NCBI GenBank assembly: GCA_025453975.1
Contig: JALOPI010000005.1
Span: 1-64,000 of the forward strand
DNA length: 64,000 nucleotides
From: Syntrophobacteraceae bacterium
Lineage (GTDB): Bacteria > Desulfobacterota > Syntrophobacteria > Syntrophobacterales > Syntrophobacteraceae
Direction: 5' to 3'
Shown: positions 34,852-42,856 of the stretch, piece after piece
Position numbering within the stretch: the first letter of the stretch is position 1
Layout of the letters: each line of letters starts with the position of its first letter
Position numbers and translations under genes: made by a program
The notes under the pieces: model-generated
Databases searched by the model: none
Seen by the model: the letters and a program-made list of their open reading frames with translations, nothing else
Told to the model about the DNA's origin: nothing

Positions 34852-36701
34852 TGGAGACGGTGGCGGCCGAGTCCCAGGTCCTGAGCTGCCATGGGCTCGA
34901 AATGGAGTTCGCGGGCCTGCGCGGCGAGCGTGTGAAGGCCCTGGAGAACGTGAGCCTCTCGGCGCGGCGTGGGGTGGTCACGGGCATCGTAGGTCCCGAC
35001 GGCGCTGGAAAAACGACCTTCATTCGCCTGGTGGCCGGTCTTCTGACTCCTCGTGCCGGCACCGTCCGAGTCCTGGGCATCGACGTGGGGAGCACCCCCC
35101 AGGCCGCCCAGTCCAGGATTGGCTACATGCCCCAGAGGTTCGGACTCTACGAGGACCTGACGGTCCGCGAGAACCTGGACCTCTACGGGGACCTTCACGG
35201 CATATCCGCCGAAATCCGTGCCGACCGCTATCCCGGACTCATGCGCATGACGGGGCTGGCGCGCTTCATGGACCGCCTCGCGGGGCGCCTCTCGGGCGGC
35301 ATGAAACAGAAGCTCGGGCTGGCGTGCACCCTCGTGAGCACTCCGGATCTCCTTTTGCTCGACGAGCCCACCGTGGGCGTGGACCCGCTTTCACGCCGGG
35401 AGCTGTGGGAGATCGTGCATCATCTCGTCCAGGAGCGGGGAGTCACGGTGCTCCTCGGCACCTCCTACCTGGATGAGGCCGAACGCTGTGATCACACGGT
35501 CGTGCTCCTCCAGGGCAGAGTGCTGGCATCCGGTCCTCCCGGCGACATCGTCAGGGTGGCAGAAGGGAGGTCCTTTCGCGTGGAGCCACCCGCCCCGCTC
35601 AAGCCGCGTCAGCTTCAAGCCCTCCTGGCGGATCAGGACTGGGTCACCGACGCCTCCCTGGAAGGAAGCCGGGTGCGCTTCATCACGAATGACGGGCTCC
35701 CAGCCATGAGCCCGGTCTTTCGAAAGGAGGCCGTGAAGCCGGTGAAACCGCGCTTCGAAGACGGTTTCATGGTGCTCCTCCGCCGCGCCGCCGAAGGAGA
35801 GAGCCGATCCGTCGTGAGCCATGGCGGGGAAGGTGAGGAGGGGAATGTGGACGGAGATGCCGGCAGGGTGTCGGCACGGGCCCCTTCGCCCGACGTCGGA
35901 TTGAGTCCGGTCGTTCCCGTCTCCGCAACTGGCCGGGAGATCGTGGTGGAAGTCCGCGACCTGGTGCGGCAGTTTGGGTCCTTTCATGCCGTCAGAGACG
36001 TTTCATTTCAGGTTTGCAGGGGGGAGATCTTTGGTCTCCTGGGACCCAACGGGGCGGGCAAGAGCACGACCTTCCGCATGCTCTGCGGGCTTCTGCCTGC
36101 CACCAGCGGCACACTGAGCGTCGCAGGCACGGACCTGCGCCGCGCCCGGGCATCAGCGAGACAGCGCATTGGCTATGTGGCGCAGAAGTTTTCCCTTTAC
36201 GGCCAGCTGACCGTCTTGGAAAATCTGGATTTTTTTGCCAGCGCCTACGGCCTGGCGGGAGCCCGCAAACGGGACCGCATTCGCTGGGCCGTCCAGCAGT
36301 TCGACCTGGATCGCCATGGGGGATCGGCCGGCGAGGAGCTGCCCGGAGGCTACCGGCAGCGGCTGGCCATGGCCTGCGCCCTCATGCACGAGCCCGAGAT
36401 CCTTTTCCTGGACGAGCCCACTTCGGGGGCGGACCCTCTGGCCCGCCGCGAATTCTGGCACAGGATCAGCGGCCTGGCCGATCGCGGCGTCACCATCATT
36501 GTGACCACCCATTTCATGGAGGAAGCGGAATACTGCGATCGCATGGTGATCATGGTGGACGGCCGCATCCTGGCCACTGGAGCGCCGGCCGATATCCGCA
36601 GGCTGGCCATGGCGGAGCCGGGCGGGGAGCCGACCATCGAGGATGCCTTCATCGCCATTGTAGAAGCGCACCATCAGGCATCTCAAGAGCGGAAAGACTG
36701 A
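34848..36701 (+). CDS. Fused double-ATPase of ABC-2 efflux system (YbhF-like)
   Basis: A 617-residue protein with two ABC ATPase domains in tandem. Domain 1: Walker A GPDGAGKTT (49-57), signature LSGGMKQK, Walker B LLLLDEPTVGVDPLS. Domain 2: Walker A GPNGAGKST (399-407), a degenerate signature LPGGYRQRL, Walker B ILFLDEPTSGADPLA. A linker of about 70 residues between them is low-complexity and acidic. The gene overlaps the HlyD gene by 4 nt. Both halves keep nucleotide-binding residues, so both may hydrolyse ATP. Domain 1 carries an atypical Asp in GPDGAG. Confidence 0.9.
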   Translation: MMETVAAESQVLSCHGLEMEFAGLRGERVKALENVSLSARRGVVTGIVGPDGAGKTTFIRLVAGLLTPRAGTVRVLGIDVGSTPQAAQSRIGYMPQRFGLYEDLTVRENLDLYGDLHGISAEIRADRYPGLMRMTGLARFMDRLAGRLSGGMKQKLGLACTLVSTPDLLLLDEPTVGVDPLSRRELWEIVHHLVQERGVTVLLGTSYLDEAERCDHTVVLLQGRVLASGPPGDIVRVAEGRSFRVEPPAPLKPRQLQALLADQDWVTDASLEGSRVRFITNDGLPAMSPVFRKEAVKPVKPRFEDGFMVLLRRAAEGESRSVVSHGGEGEEGNVDGDAGRVSARAPSPDVGLSPVVPVSATGREIVVEVRDLVRQFGSFHAVRDVSFQVCRGEIFGLLGPNGAGKSTTFRMLCGLLPATSGTLSVAGTDLRRARASARQRIGYVAQKFSLYGQLTVLENLDFFASAYGLAGARKRDRIRWAVQQFDLDRHGGSAGEELPGGYRQRLAMACALMHEPEILFLDEPTSGADPLARREFWHRISGLADRGVTIIVTTHFMEEAEYCDRMVIMVDGRILATGAPADIRRLAMAEPGGEPTIEDAFIAIVEAHHQASQERKD

Positions 36702-36711
36702 GGTCCAGCCA

Positions 36712-37869
36712 ATGTCGATCGTTCCCCGGGCACCGGACGAAGCCCAGCCCTCAGCCATGAGCCTTCGACGGACCCGCTCATTGATCCGCAAGGAAATGCT
36801 CCAGGTTGTCCGGGACCCGAGCAGCATTGCCATTGCCCTGGTCCTGCCCGTTTTTCTCATCCTGCTGTTCGGCTACGGACTTTCCCTGGATGTTCGGGAG
36901 GCACCCCTGGCAGTGGTCCTTGAAAGCCCCGTCCCCGATGCCACGGAAGTGCTTGGCGTCCTCGAGCTTTCGAGCACATTCAAGGTGACGACGGTCACTT
37001 CCATGAAGCATGCGGCGGAGCTCATGCTCGAGCGCAGGATCGACGGCATCGTGCGCATCACCGGCGACTTCCCGCGAGACCTTGCCTCGGGCCGGGGTGA
37101 GATCCAGGTGATCGTTCACGGAGTGGACGCCAACCGGGCACGGATCATCGAGGGTTACGTCCAGGCGGCCCTGGGCTCGTGGATCTCGCGGCGGGACCTC
37201 GAGCAGACTGGCCAGGGCCGGGGGACCGTGAGGATTCAGAGCCGCATATGGTTCAACGAGGCCGTGGAAAGCCATTATTTCCTGGTCCCGGGCTTGGTGG
37301 TGCTCATCATGACCCTCACGGGGGCGCTCCTCACTGCACTGGTCATGGCCCGCGAGTGGGAGCGCGGCACCCTGGAGGCGCTCTTCGTGACCCCCGTCCG
37401 AACGGGGGAGATCCTCATTGGAAAAACGGTACCCTATTTCCTGCTGGGAATGGGGGGACTGCTCCTCACCGTCGGCGCTGGCCGGCTCCTTTTCGATGTC
37501 CCCCTGAGGGGCTCCCTGGTCCTCGTGGTGGCGGTCTCGATGCTCTACCTGGTGGTGGCCCTGGGACTGGGCCTGCTCATTTCTTCGGCCACGCGCAGCC
37601 AGTTCGTCGCTTCCCAGATCGCTCTCATCGCCACTTTTCTGCCCGCGCTTTTCCTTTCAGGCTTCATCTTCGACCTCGCCAGCGTCCCCAGGGCGGTCCA
37701 GGTGGTGAGCTACCTGCTGCCGGCCCGATATTATGTTTCGGCCCTCCAGACCCTCTTTCTGGCGGGGAACGTCTGGAGCATCATCCTGGCCAACTCGGCC
37801 GCCATGCTGCTCATGGCGCTGATCCTATTCGGGCTCACCATCAGGAAGACGAAAAAGAGGCTGGACTGA
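36712..37869 (+). CDS. ABC-2 type permease, first of the efflux pair (YbhS-like)
   Basis: A 385-residue integral membrane protein with an N-terminal helix followed by an about 150-residue periplasmic domain (DVREAPLAVVLESPVPDATE onward), then five helices. The block MAREWERGTLEALFVTPVRTGEILIGK is the conserved cytoplasmic loop of ABC2 permeases. RTRSLIRKEMLQVVRDPSS at the start is the coupling segment. Two starts are possible, ATG 36712 and ATG 36757. It lies 10 nt after the ATPase gene and 2 nt before the second permease. Confidence 0.85.
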   Translation: MSIVPRAPDEAQPSAMSLRRTRSLIRKEMLQVVRDPSSIAIALVLPVFLILLFGYGLSLDVREAPLAVVLESPVPDATEVLGVLELSSTFKVTTVTSMKHAAELMLERRIDGIVRITGDFPRDLASGRGEIQVIVHGVDANRARIIEGYVQAALGSWISRRDLEQTGQGRGTVRIQSRIWFNEAVESHYFLVPGLVVLIMTLTGALLTALVMAREWERGTLEALFVTPVRTGEILIGKTVPYFLLGMGGLLLTVGAGRLLFDVPLRGSLVLVVAVSMLYLVVALGLGLLISSATRSQFVASQIALIATFLPALFLSGFIFDLASVPRAVQVVSYLLPARYYVSALQTLFLAGNVWSIILANSAAMLLMALILFGLTIRKTKKRLD

Positions 37870-37871
37870 TC

Positions 37872-38987
37872 ATGCATGCTCTGCGTCGCATCGGGGCACT
37901 CATCTGGAAGGAGCTGCTGGCCATTCTCAAGGACCCCAGGAGCCGTTTCACCGTATTCGGCCCGCCCATCCTTCAGACATTGATCTTTGGCTATGCCGCC
38001 ACCTACGATCTGAACCGGGTGAGCTATGCCGTCCATGACCAGGACAACAGCGGCGCATCGCGTCAGTTTCTGAGCGAGCTGGACGGGTCGGGAGTCTTCA
38101 GGCGCGTGGCCACGCTGCATGAGCAGGGCCGGATCCAGAGCCTCATCGACACCAGGCGTGCCCTGCTGGTGATTCAGATCGGTCCCGACTTCGAGCGCAG
38201 GCTTCTGGGGGGCCAGACCGCGGACGTCCAGGTCATCGCCGACGGCCGCAATTCCAACACGGCTGGAACCGCGCTGAATTACATCGTCACCATCACCGAG
38301 CGCTTCAACGAAAGGTGGAGGCAGACACACGGAGATGCCCCACCGCCGGCCCGAATCGTGCCCAGGGCCTGGTACAACCCCAGCATCGAAACCCGCTGGT
38401 TCATGATTCCGGGACTCATCGGCATGCTGACCCTCGTCCAGATGGTCATCCTGACGGCCATGTCCGTCGCCCGCGAGCGGGAGCAGGGGACCTTCGACCA
38501 GCTCCTGGTGACCCCATTCCGCCCCGCCGAGATCATGGTCGGGAAGAGCGTTCCCAGCATTCTCATCGGTCTCGTCCAGACAACCCTGGTGCTATGCGTG
38601 GCCCTCTTCTGGTTCGGGATCCCCTTTCAGGGCTCCTATTGGACCTTTTACCTGGGAGTGCTCGTTTTTCTCGTCGCCGCCGTGGGGGTCGGGCTCATGA
38701 TCTCATCGGTGGCGGCCACCATGCAGCAGGCCTTGCTGGGAAGCTTTCTGACCATCATGCCCTTCGCCCTGCTTTCGGGCTTGAGCACCCCCATCGCCAA
38801 CATGCCGCGGGAAGTCCAGTGGATCACGCTGGTCAACCCGCTGCGCTACGCCATCTCCATCGTGCACCGGGTTTTCCTGGAGGGGGCTCCCCTGGAGGTC
38901 ATCGCGTCGGATCTCTGGCCCCTGAGCCTCATAGCCTTGATATCCCTTTCCGTGGCGGCATGGATGTTCCGGAACCGGCTGACGTAA
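37872..38987 (+). CDS. ABC-2 type permease, second of the efflux pair (YbhR-like)
   Basis: A 371-residue permease paralogous to the preceding one: ALIWKELLAILKDPRSRFT at the start, a periplasmic domain opening VSYAVHDQDNSGASR, and the loop VAREREQGTFDQLLVTPFRPAEIMVGK. Five membrane segments follow, ending WMFRNRLT. Its start is 2 nt after the stop of its partner, so the two are coupled. It is the last gene of the efflux operon. Confidence 0.85.
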   Translation: MHALRRIGALIWKELLAILKDPRSRFTVFGPPILQTLIFGYAATYDLNRVSYAVHDQDNSGASRQFLSELDGSGVFRRVATLHEQGRIQSLIDTRRALLVIQIGPDFERRLLGGQTADVQVIADGRNSNTAGTALNYIVTITERFNERWRQTHGDAPPPARIVPRAWYNPSIETRWFMIPGLIGMLTLVQMVILTAMSVAREREQGTFDQLLVTPFRPAEIMVGKSVPSILIGLVQTTLVLCVALFWFGIPFQGSYWTFYLGVLVFLVAAVGVGLMISSVAATMQQALLGSFLTIMPFALLSGLSTPIANMPREVQWITLVNPLRYAISIVHRVFLEGAPLEVIASDLWPLSLIALISLSVAAWMFRNRLT

Positions 38988-39361
38988 CGACGGGCCCCTC
39001 TGCTTTTCCGGCGAGCCGCCCGGGCGATCCAGGGCCAGGGGGCCCCGTGGGTTTTTCATGGCCTTCGGGTCACTGTGTACCACCTTTCACGCGCACAACG
39101 GGAGCGTTGGACTCCCGCGGGGCCCTGGAATTGCGCGAACGGCCCAGGCTCTCTGATTTCAGGGGGAGGATCATGAAGACCATCCCGGACACATAGAGAA
39201 ATGTTGCACAATATGCCGCCCCCCGATTCCATTTTCATGTTCGTTTCTCGGGATTTCTGTGCTAAATATCGGGACCCCGTGAGGAGTCAAGTGAGCTGTG
39301 CATAGCGGGTCCCGACTATTGGCATTGCGGCAATTCGCCATCCTTCGGCAAAGGAGGTGCA
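38988..39361. other. 374-bp spacer, no gene recognised
   Basis: The stretch has a GC-rich first third (39000-39060) and a more AT-rich part from 39180 on, which probably holds the promoter of the DUF1566 gene. No stable hairpin with a T tract and no coding frame with a ribosome site was found. Confidence 0.45.
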
Positions 39362-39748
39362 ATGGAAGACCGGTTTGTTGTCAAGGGAGAAGTTGTGGTT
39401 TTGGACCGTCAGAATGGTCTGGCATGGCAGCGGAAGGCGTCCGAGGAGCCCATGGTCTGGCATGACGGCTTCGGCTATATTGATCGTTTGAACGCAGCCA
39501 GGTATGCGGGCTTCGACGATTGGCGGTATCCCACCAGGGAGGAGCTCGCCATGCTGATCCTGCCCGAGGAAGATCGTAACAGCGGACTTTACATCCATCC
39601 GCTCTTCACCTCCCAGAGGAATTGCTGGACGTCCACGGAAGCCGGGCACCACAAAGCCTGCTACGTCGACTTCTACTATGGTGACGTTTACGTTATCGAA
39701 GAGAACTATGCCAATCATTACATACGAGCGGTGCGAAGCCTGCAGTGA
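39362..39748 (+). CDS. DUF1566 (Lcl-like) domain protein
   Basis: A 128-residue protein of the DUF1566 type. Typical blocks are VVLDRQNGLAWQRKAS, FDDWRYPTREELAML, and CWTSTEAGHHKACYVDFYYG, ending AVRSLQ. The ribosome site GGAGG is 5 nt before the ATG. There is no signal peptide, although many relatives are exported. Function unknown. It lies 31 nt before the chosen TrmL start. Confidence 0.75.
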   Translation: MEDRFVVKGEVVVLDRQNGLAWQRKASEEPMVWHDGFGYIDRLNAARYAGFDDWRYPTREELAMLILPEEDRNSGLYIHPLFTSQRNCWTSTEAGHHKACYVDFYYGDVYVIEENYANHYIRAVRSLQ

Positions 39749-39779
39749 GAGAGCGGTCTCCGCGGCGCGGGGCGGTCCC

Positions 39780-40301
39780 TTGACCTCGCCGCGGACGCTG
39801 GAAGGATCATCGTTCGAGGTGGTCCTCCACCAGCCCGAAATCCCCCAGAATACAGGCAACATCGCCAGAACGTGCGCGGCAACCCAGACCCCTCTCCACC
39901 TCATCGAGCCCCTCGGGTTTCGGCTGTCTGACCGATACCTCAAGCGAGCGGGCCTGGATTACTGGCCGTCGGTTGTCCTGCGGGTTCATCGCGATCTGGA
40001 GAGCTTTCTCCGTCAATGGGCTCCCCGTCGGTGCATTTTTTTCTCGGCGCGCGCCGAGACGTCCATTTTCAGCTTCCGGTTCGAGGCCGGAGACTGCCTC
40101 GTCTTCGGCTCGGAAACGGCGGGCCTGCCCCATTCCGTTTTGGATGGAGCCCATGACAGAGTGGTGAAGATTCCCATAGATCGCACCAGGGTGCGGAGCC
40201 TCAACCTGGCGACGACCGTCGGCGTGGCCCTTTTCGAGGCCATGCGCCAGGTGATGGCGAGACGATGCGGCGTGTCCGCGGCATGTACCGGGGATGGGTG
40301 A
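39780..40301 (+). CDS. trmL: tRNA (cytidine(34)-2'-O)-methyltransferase
   Basis: A SPOUT methyltransferase that modifies wobble position 34 of tRNA-Leu. It opens FEVVLHQPEIPQNTGNIART, with PLHLIEPLGF next. The knot region has VFGSETAGLP and IPIDRTRVRSLNLATTVGVALFEAMRQ, the TrmL signature. With TTG 39780 as start it has 173 residues, close to the family length of about 155. No ATG is available near the domain start, and an upstream start at 39678 would overlap the preceding gene. The start is therefore uncertain. Confidence 0.85.
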   Translation: MTSPRTLEGSSFEVVLHQPEIPQNTGNIARTCAATQTPLHLIEPLGFRLSDRYLKRAGLDYWPSVVLRVHRDLESFLRQWAPRRCIFFSARAETSIFSFRFEAGDCLVFGSETAGLPHSVLDGAHDRVVKIPIDRTRVRSLNLATTVGVALFEAMRQVMARRCGVSAACTGDG

Positions 40302-40337
40302 CCCATCCGTCGACGAGACGGCGGACCGAGACCATCG

Positions 40338-40769
40338 ATGTTCTCTGTGGCATTCAACCTCCTGACCCACCTGGACAAATTCATGGAGAAAAGAGTCACT
40401 CGGGAATGGGTAAAGGCAAAGGTTCACGAATTATGCCCGGATTTGGATTCCATGGGGATATACCCCATTGTTCTGGGCAAGGGCCACCGGTACTGAGTGG
40501 TGCTCTTTGAGAGCAGGGACGGCTCTCAGAAGAAGCCCCCCTTGAGCTCCTTTCGCATCCGTCTCAAGGAGGAGGACAAGGACATGCTGTCGTCGATCCC
40601 CCTTTGGGAGCGGGACTTGCATAATGCCGTGGGCGAGGCACAGAGCAAGCTGTCGTACGCGGGAAAGACCAGAAAGAGGTCTTCCCCAAAAAGGAACCCA
40701 GAAAACGGAGATGGAGTAAGTGGCAGAAATCGAGTGGAAGGGGGCCGTTTGGAGAGCTGCTTACGGTAG
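40338..40769 (+). pseudogene. Unrecognised gene interrupted by one in-frame TGA
   Basis: A frame of 144 codons, open except for TGA at 40494-40496. The first part has 52 residues (starts MFSVAFNLLTHLDKFMEKRV, ends LGKGHRY). The second continues in the same frame VVLFESRDGSQKKPPL and then FRIRLKEEDKDMLSSIPLW. Reading the TGA as Trp gives natural-looking protein (HRYWVVLFES), so a TGG-to-TGA change is the simplest view. A 7-bp hairpin TGAGAGC/GCTCTCA (40508-40528) begins 12 nt after the TGA, the distance of a bacterial selenocysteine insertion element, so recoding cannot be excluded. No redox Cys partner is adjacent. The end overlaps the next gene by 50 nt. No family is recognised. Confidence 0.4.
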
Positions 40770-41205
40770 CCTTTCCATCAAGGAGCTGTTGACGATCCTC
40801 AAGGGCTTCGGCCCGATGGAGACACTGTCGTTCGAAAAGCCTGGGCTGTGCAGGGGTGAGATCAGCGTCTCCCTGTCCGGCGAAGGGAAAAAGGAGATCA
40901 CGCTTTATCATCTCGAAGTGATGGCACCGAAGCGGACCGGCACGGGGCGGGCGGCGCTCCGATGGCTCAGGAGCGTGTTCAAGGGGGATCTCTTCGTGGA
41001 AGACCCCGGCTTCATCACGGTGAGAGGCGCCAACCGGGAGAGCTTGCTGTTCTGGGTGAGCATGTTCCGGGAGGGGCTTATCGACGCCCTCGATGCCGAA
41101 GCCATCGAGCTTTACCCTCACATGAGCGACCAGGAGCTTCTGAGAGTTGAGTCCGAGCTTCGCGGTCCATCGGCCGGGGAAAGGTCATCGACGTACCTTC
41201 AATGA
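40720..41205 (+). CDS. Hypothetical protein, possibly GNAT-like
   Basis: A 161-residue protein starting with GTG (AEIEWKGAVWRAAYGSLS). The segment RTGTGRAALRWLRSVF resembles the R/Q-x-x-G-x-G/A coenzyme A loop and following helix of GNAT acetyltransferases. It sits after strands (EITLYHLEVMAPK) and before DLFVEDPGFITV as expected for that fold. GLIDALDAEAIEL and SDQELLRVESEL form a helical end. The ribosome site GGAG is close to the GTG. Its stop overlaps the start of the heptose adenylyltransferase gene (ATGA). Acetyltransferase assignment is tentative. Confidence 0.55.
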   Translation: MAEIEWKGAVWRAAYGSLSIKELLTILKGFGPMETLSFEKPGLCRGEISVSLSGEGKKEITLYHLEVMAPKRTGTGRAALRWLRSVFKGDLFVEDPGFITVRGANRESLLFWVSMFREGLIDALDAEAIELYPHMSDQELLRVESELRGPSAGERSSTYLQ

Positions 41206-41714
41206 GAGCCAGGGACAAGGTCAAGAGTGCAGCGGAGACGGCTCTCATCTGCCGGACGCTCCGTGGTGAGGGAAGAATCCGGGTGGTCTTCACCAACGGT
41301 TGCTTCGACCTGCTCCACCTGGGGCACCTGCGGTATCTGGAGGAGGCTCGCTCCCTGGGGGACCTGCTCGTCGTGGGAATCAACAGCGATGCCTCCGTCC
41401 GGCGGATCAAGGGGGCTCTGCGTCCCATCCAGGGCGAAAGCGAGCGGAGCGAGCTGCTGGCTGGTCTGTGCTGCGTGGATTATGTGGTGGTTTTTGACAC
41501 CCCGGATCCCCTTCCCCTCATCGAAGCCATTCAGCCCGACATCCTCGTGAAGGGCGCCGACTGGCCCGAGGACCAGATCGTCGGAGCCGAAGCCGTGAAA
41601 AGGACCGGAGGTCGCGTGGAGAGGATTCCGTTGACCCCCGAGCGATCGACCACATCCATCGTGCGGAAGGTGATCGACCGGTACGGCAGAGATCATCAAG
41701 ATCATTCGCGCTAA
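41202..41714 (+). CDS. hldE: D-glycero-beta-D-manno-heptose 1-phosphate adenylyltransferase (HldE C-domain type)
   Basis: A 170-residue nucleotidyltransferase that activates heptose 1-phosphate with ATP for lipopolysaccharide inner core synthesis. The nucleotide site is VVFTNGCFDLLHLGHLRYLEEAR, with the HxGH motif (HLGH). VVGINSDASVRRIKG, DILVKGADWPEDQIVGA and IPLTPERSTTSIVRKV are the other conserved blocks. Here only the transferase domain is present, not fused to the kinase domain, so the sugar kinase must be separate. It overlaps the preceding gene by 4 nt. Confidence 0.85.
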   Translation: MRARDKVKSAAETALICRTLRGEGRIRVVFTNGCFDLLHLGHLRYLEEARSLGDLLVVGINSDASVRRIKGALRPIQGESERSELLAGLCCVDYVVVFDTPDPLPLIEAIQPDILVKGADWPEDQIVGAEAVKRTGGRVERIPLTPERSTTSIVRKVIDRYGRDHQDHSR

Positions 41715-41808
41715 AGGACCTTGTCGGCGCACAACCTGAGAGTCGGGCGCGCGTTTGCGCTCCCCTCCTCCAGGCCCCGCGTCGGATCATGTGACAGGAG
41801 CGACCAGT

Positions 41809-42519
41809 TTGGCATCCCCCAAAAGCAAGACCTTGAAGCAGCCCGGTCCGATCAGGCAGGCTGACCCGACCTTTTCCCAGAAAGCGCATGAGTGGCTCGA
41901 GGCCAACAGGAATCTCGTGGGTGCCGCCACGGCTGGGCTTTTCGTCCTCTTCCTGATCGTGCTGGGCGTGCAGAGCTACCTGCGGAGCCAGGAGTCGCGG
42001 GCAGGAGAGCGATATGCTCAGGTGATCCGGCAATGGCCCCAGGATTTGAGCGGTGCCGACGAGCAGACCTTGAGCAGGCTCATCGCCGACCTGGAGCAGC
42101 TCGTCCGGGAGCATGACGGGAGAACGGCCGCTTGGCTGGCGCGCATGGATCTGGCGCGGGTTCTTTACCAGGTGAGGCGCTACGAGGATGCCCTCGGGCA
42201 AAGCCAGAGAGTGCTGGACGGAGCATCGGACAAGATCCTGAGGAGCATGGCACGCTATCAGACGGCGGTCACGCTGCAGGCCATGGGCCGATCCGAGGAG
42301 GCCATCGCCCACTGGACAGCCATGAAAAGTGAAGGGGCCATCGCTTCGGAAAGGGAGATCCACTGGAAGCTGGGGGCCCTCCACGGCGTCAGGAAGGAAT
42401 ACCCCAGGGCCATCGAGCATTTGGAGGCCGCCCTCAAAGCGGGGGGAGACTATCCCTCCAGTCAGCTTCTCGAGGACCAGCTGGCCGTCTTCAAAACCGC
42501 GGCATCCCGGGGGTCCTGA
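41809..42519 (+). CDS. Membrane-anchored tetratricopeptide-repeat protein (YfgM-like)
   Basis: A 236-residue protein with a cytoplasmic start, one membrane helix (NLVGAATAGLFVLFLIVLGVQ) and a periplasmic helical-repeat part from about residue 60 on. Repeats include DLARVLYQVRRYEDALGQSQ, KILRSMARYQTAVTLQAMG and WKLGALHGVRKEYPRAIEHL. Such proteins often act as secretion or envelope chaperones. TTG was chosen as start because AGGAG lies 8 nt before it; the frame extends a further 18 codons upstream without support. Confidence 0.7.
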   Translation: MASPKSKTLKQPGPIRQADPTFSQKAHEWLEANRNLVGAATAGLFVLFLIVLGVQSYLRSQESRAGERYAQVIRQWPQDLSGADEQTLSRLIADLEQLVREHDGRTAAWLARMDLARVLYQVRRYEDALGQSQRVLDGASDKILRSMARYQTAVTLQAMGRSEEAIAHWTAMKSEGAIASEREIHWKLGALHGVRKEYPRAIEHLEAALKAGGDYPSSQLLEDQLAVFKTAASRGS

Positions 42520-42570
42520 CGCGCTCCAGCTCGAGATCGCGCGGCATTGGCTCCTGTCAGGACAATTTCC

Positions 42571-42599
42571 TTGACAGCGCCCATCTATTTGGCTATTCA
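42571..42599 (+). promoter_or_regulatory. Sigma70 promoter of a candidate small RNA
   Basis: A perfect TTGACA (42571-42576) is 17 nt from TATTCA (42594-42599). Transcription is expected to start near 42606. Confidence 0.65.
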
Positions 42600-42605
42600 G
42601 CGGAC

Positions 42606-42817
42606 ACTTGACTTGATTTCTCCATGAAGGTGGCTCGGTGAGAAGACTGTTTTATTTTAGCGGCTTTAGCGGCGGGTATTGTTTTACGAGGCCCGCTCAT
42701 GGAAGGGTGAGCTAACCCGATCCGAGACACGAGCAGACAGAGCCATGGGGGGGCCGAAGCAGCGGAGCCCATGGTGTGAGTTGCGAAGCTGTGGATTCCG
42801 CCCACAGCTTTTTTTTT
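42606..42817 (+). ncRNA. Candidate structured small RNA of about 210 nt, family unassigned
   Basis: The segment lies between a good promoter and a strong terminator, and has no plausible protein frame. It can fold extensively: CCATGGG (42743-42749) pairs with CCCATGG (42768-42774) with an inner CCG/CGG; GGCGGG pairs with CCCGC across 42671-42696; GGGT and ACCC flank GAGCTA near 42705-42718; and CTCGG near 42634 can pair with CCGAG near 42722. Size and a long imperfect rod with an open centre would suit 6S RNA, but I cannot show the conserved bulge. It does not have the signal recognition particle loop GGAAGCAGCC. The next gene (phenylacetate-CoA ligase) starts 40 nt past the terminator. Confidence 0.5.
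42786..42817 (+). terminator. Rho-independent terminator of the candidate small RNA
   Basis: AAGCTGTGG (42786-42794) pairs perfectly with CCACAGCTT (42802-42810) around a 7-nt loop, and nine T follow (42809-42817). Confidence 0.85.
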
Positions 42818-42856
42818 GCCTGGATGCGGATTTTGAGCAGGGAGGGTTGCTGGACG

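Noticed and set aside
40497-40769. Independent 90-residue gene starting with GTG at 40497
   Set aside because: It begins directly after the TGA in the same frame as the preceding 52 codons and has no ribosome site, so it is treated as the second half of one interrupted gene.
42741-42780. Similarity of the candidate small RNA to the bacterial signal recognition particle RNA
   Set aside because: The segment contains GAAGCAGC but lacks the full conserved loop and the opposing strand, so the assignment is not supported.
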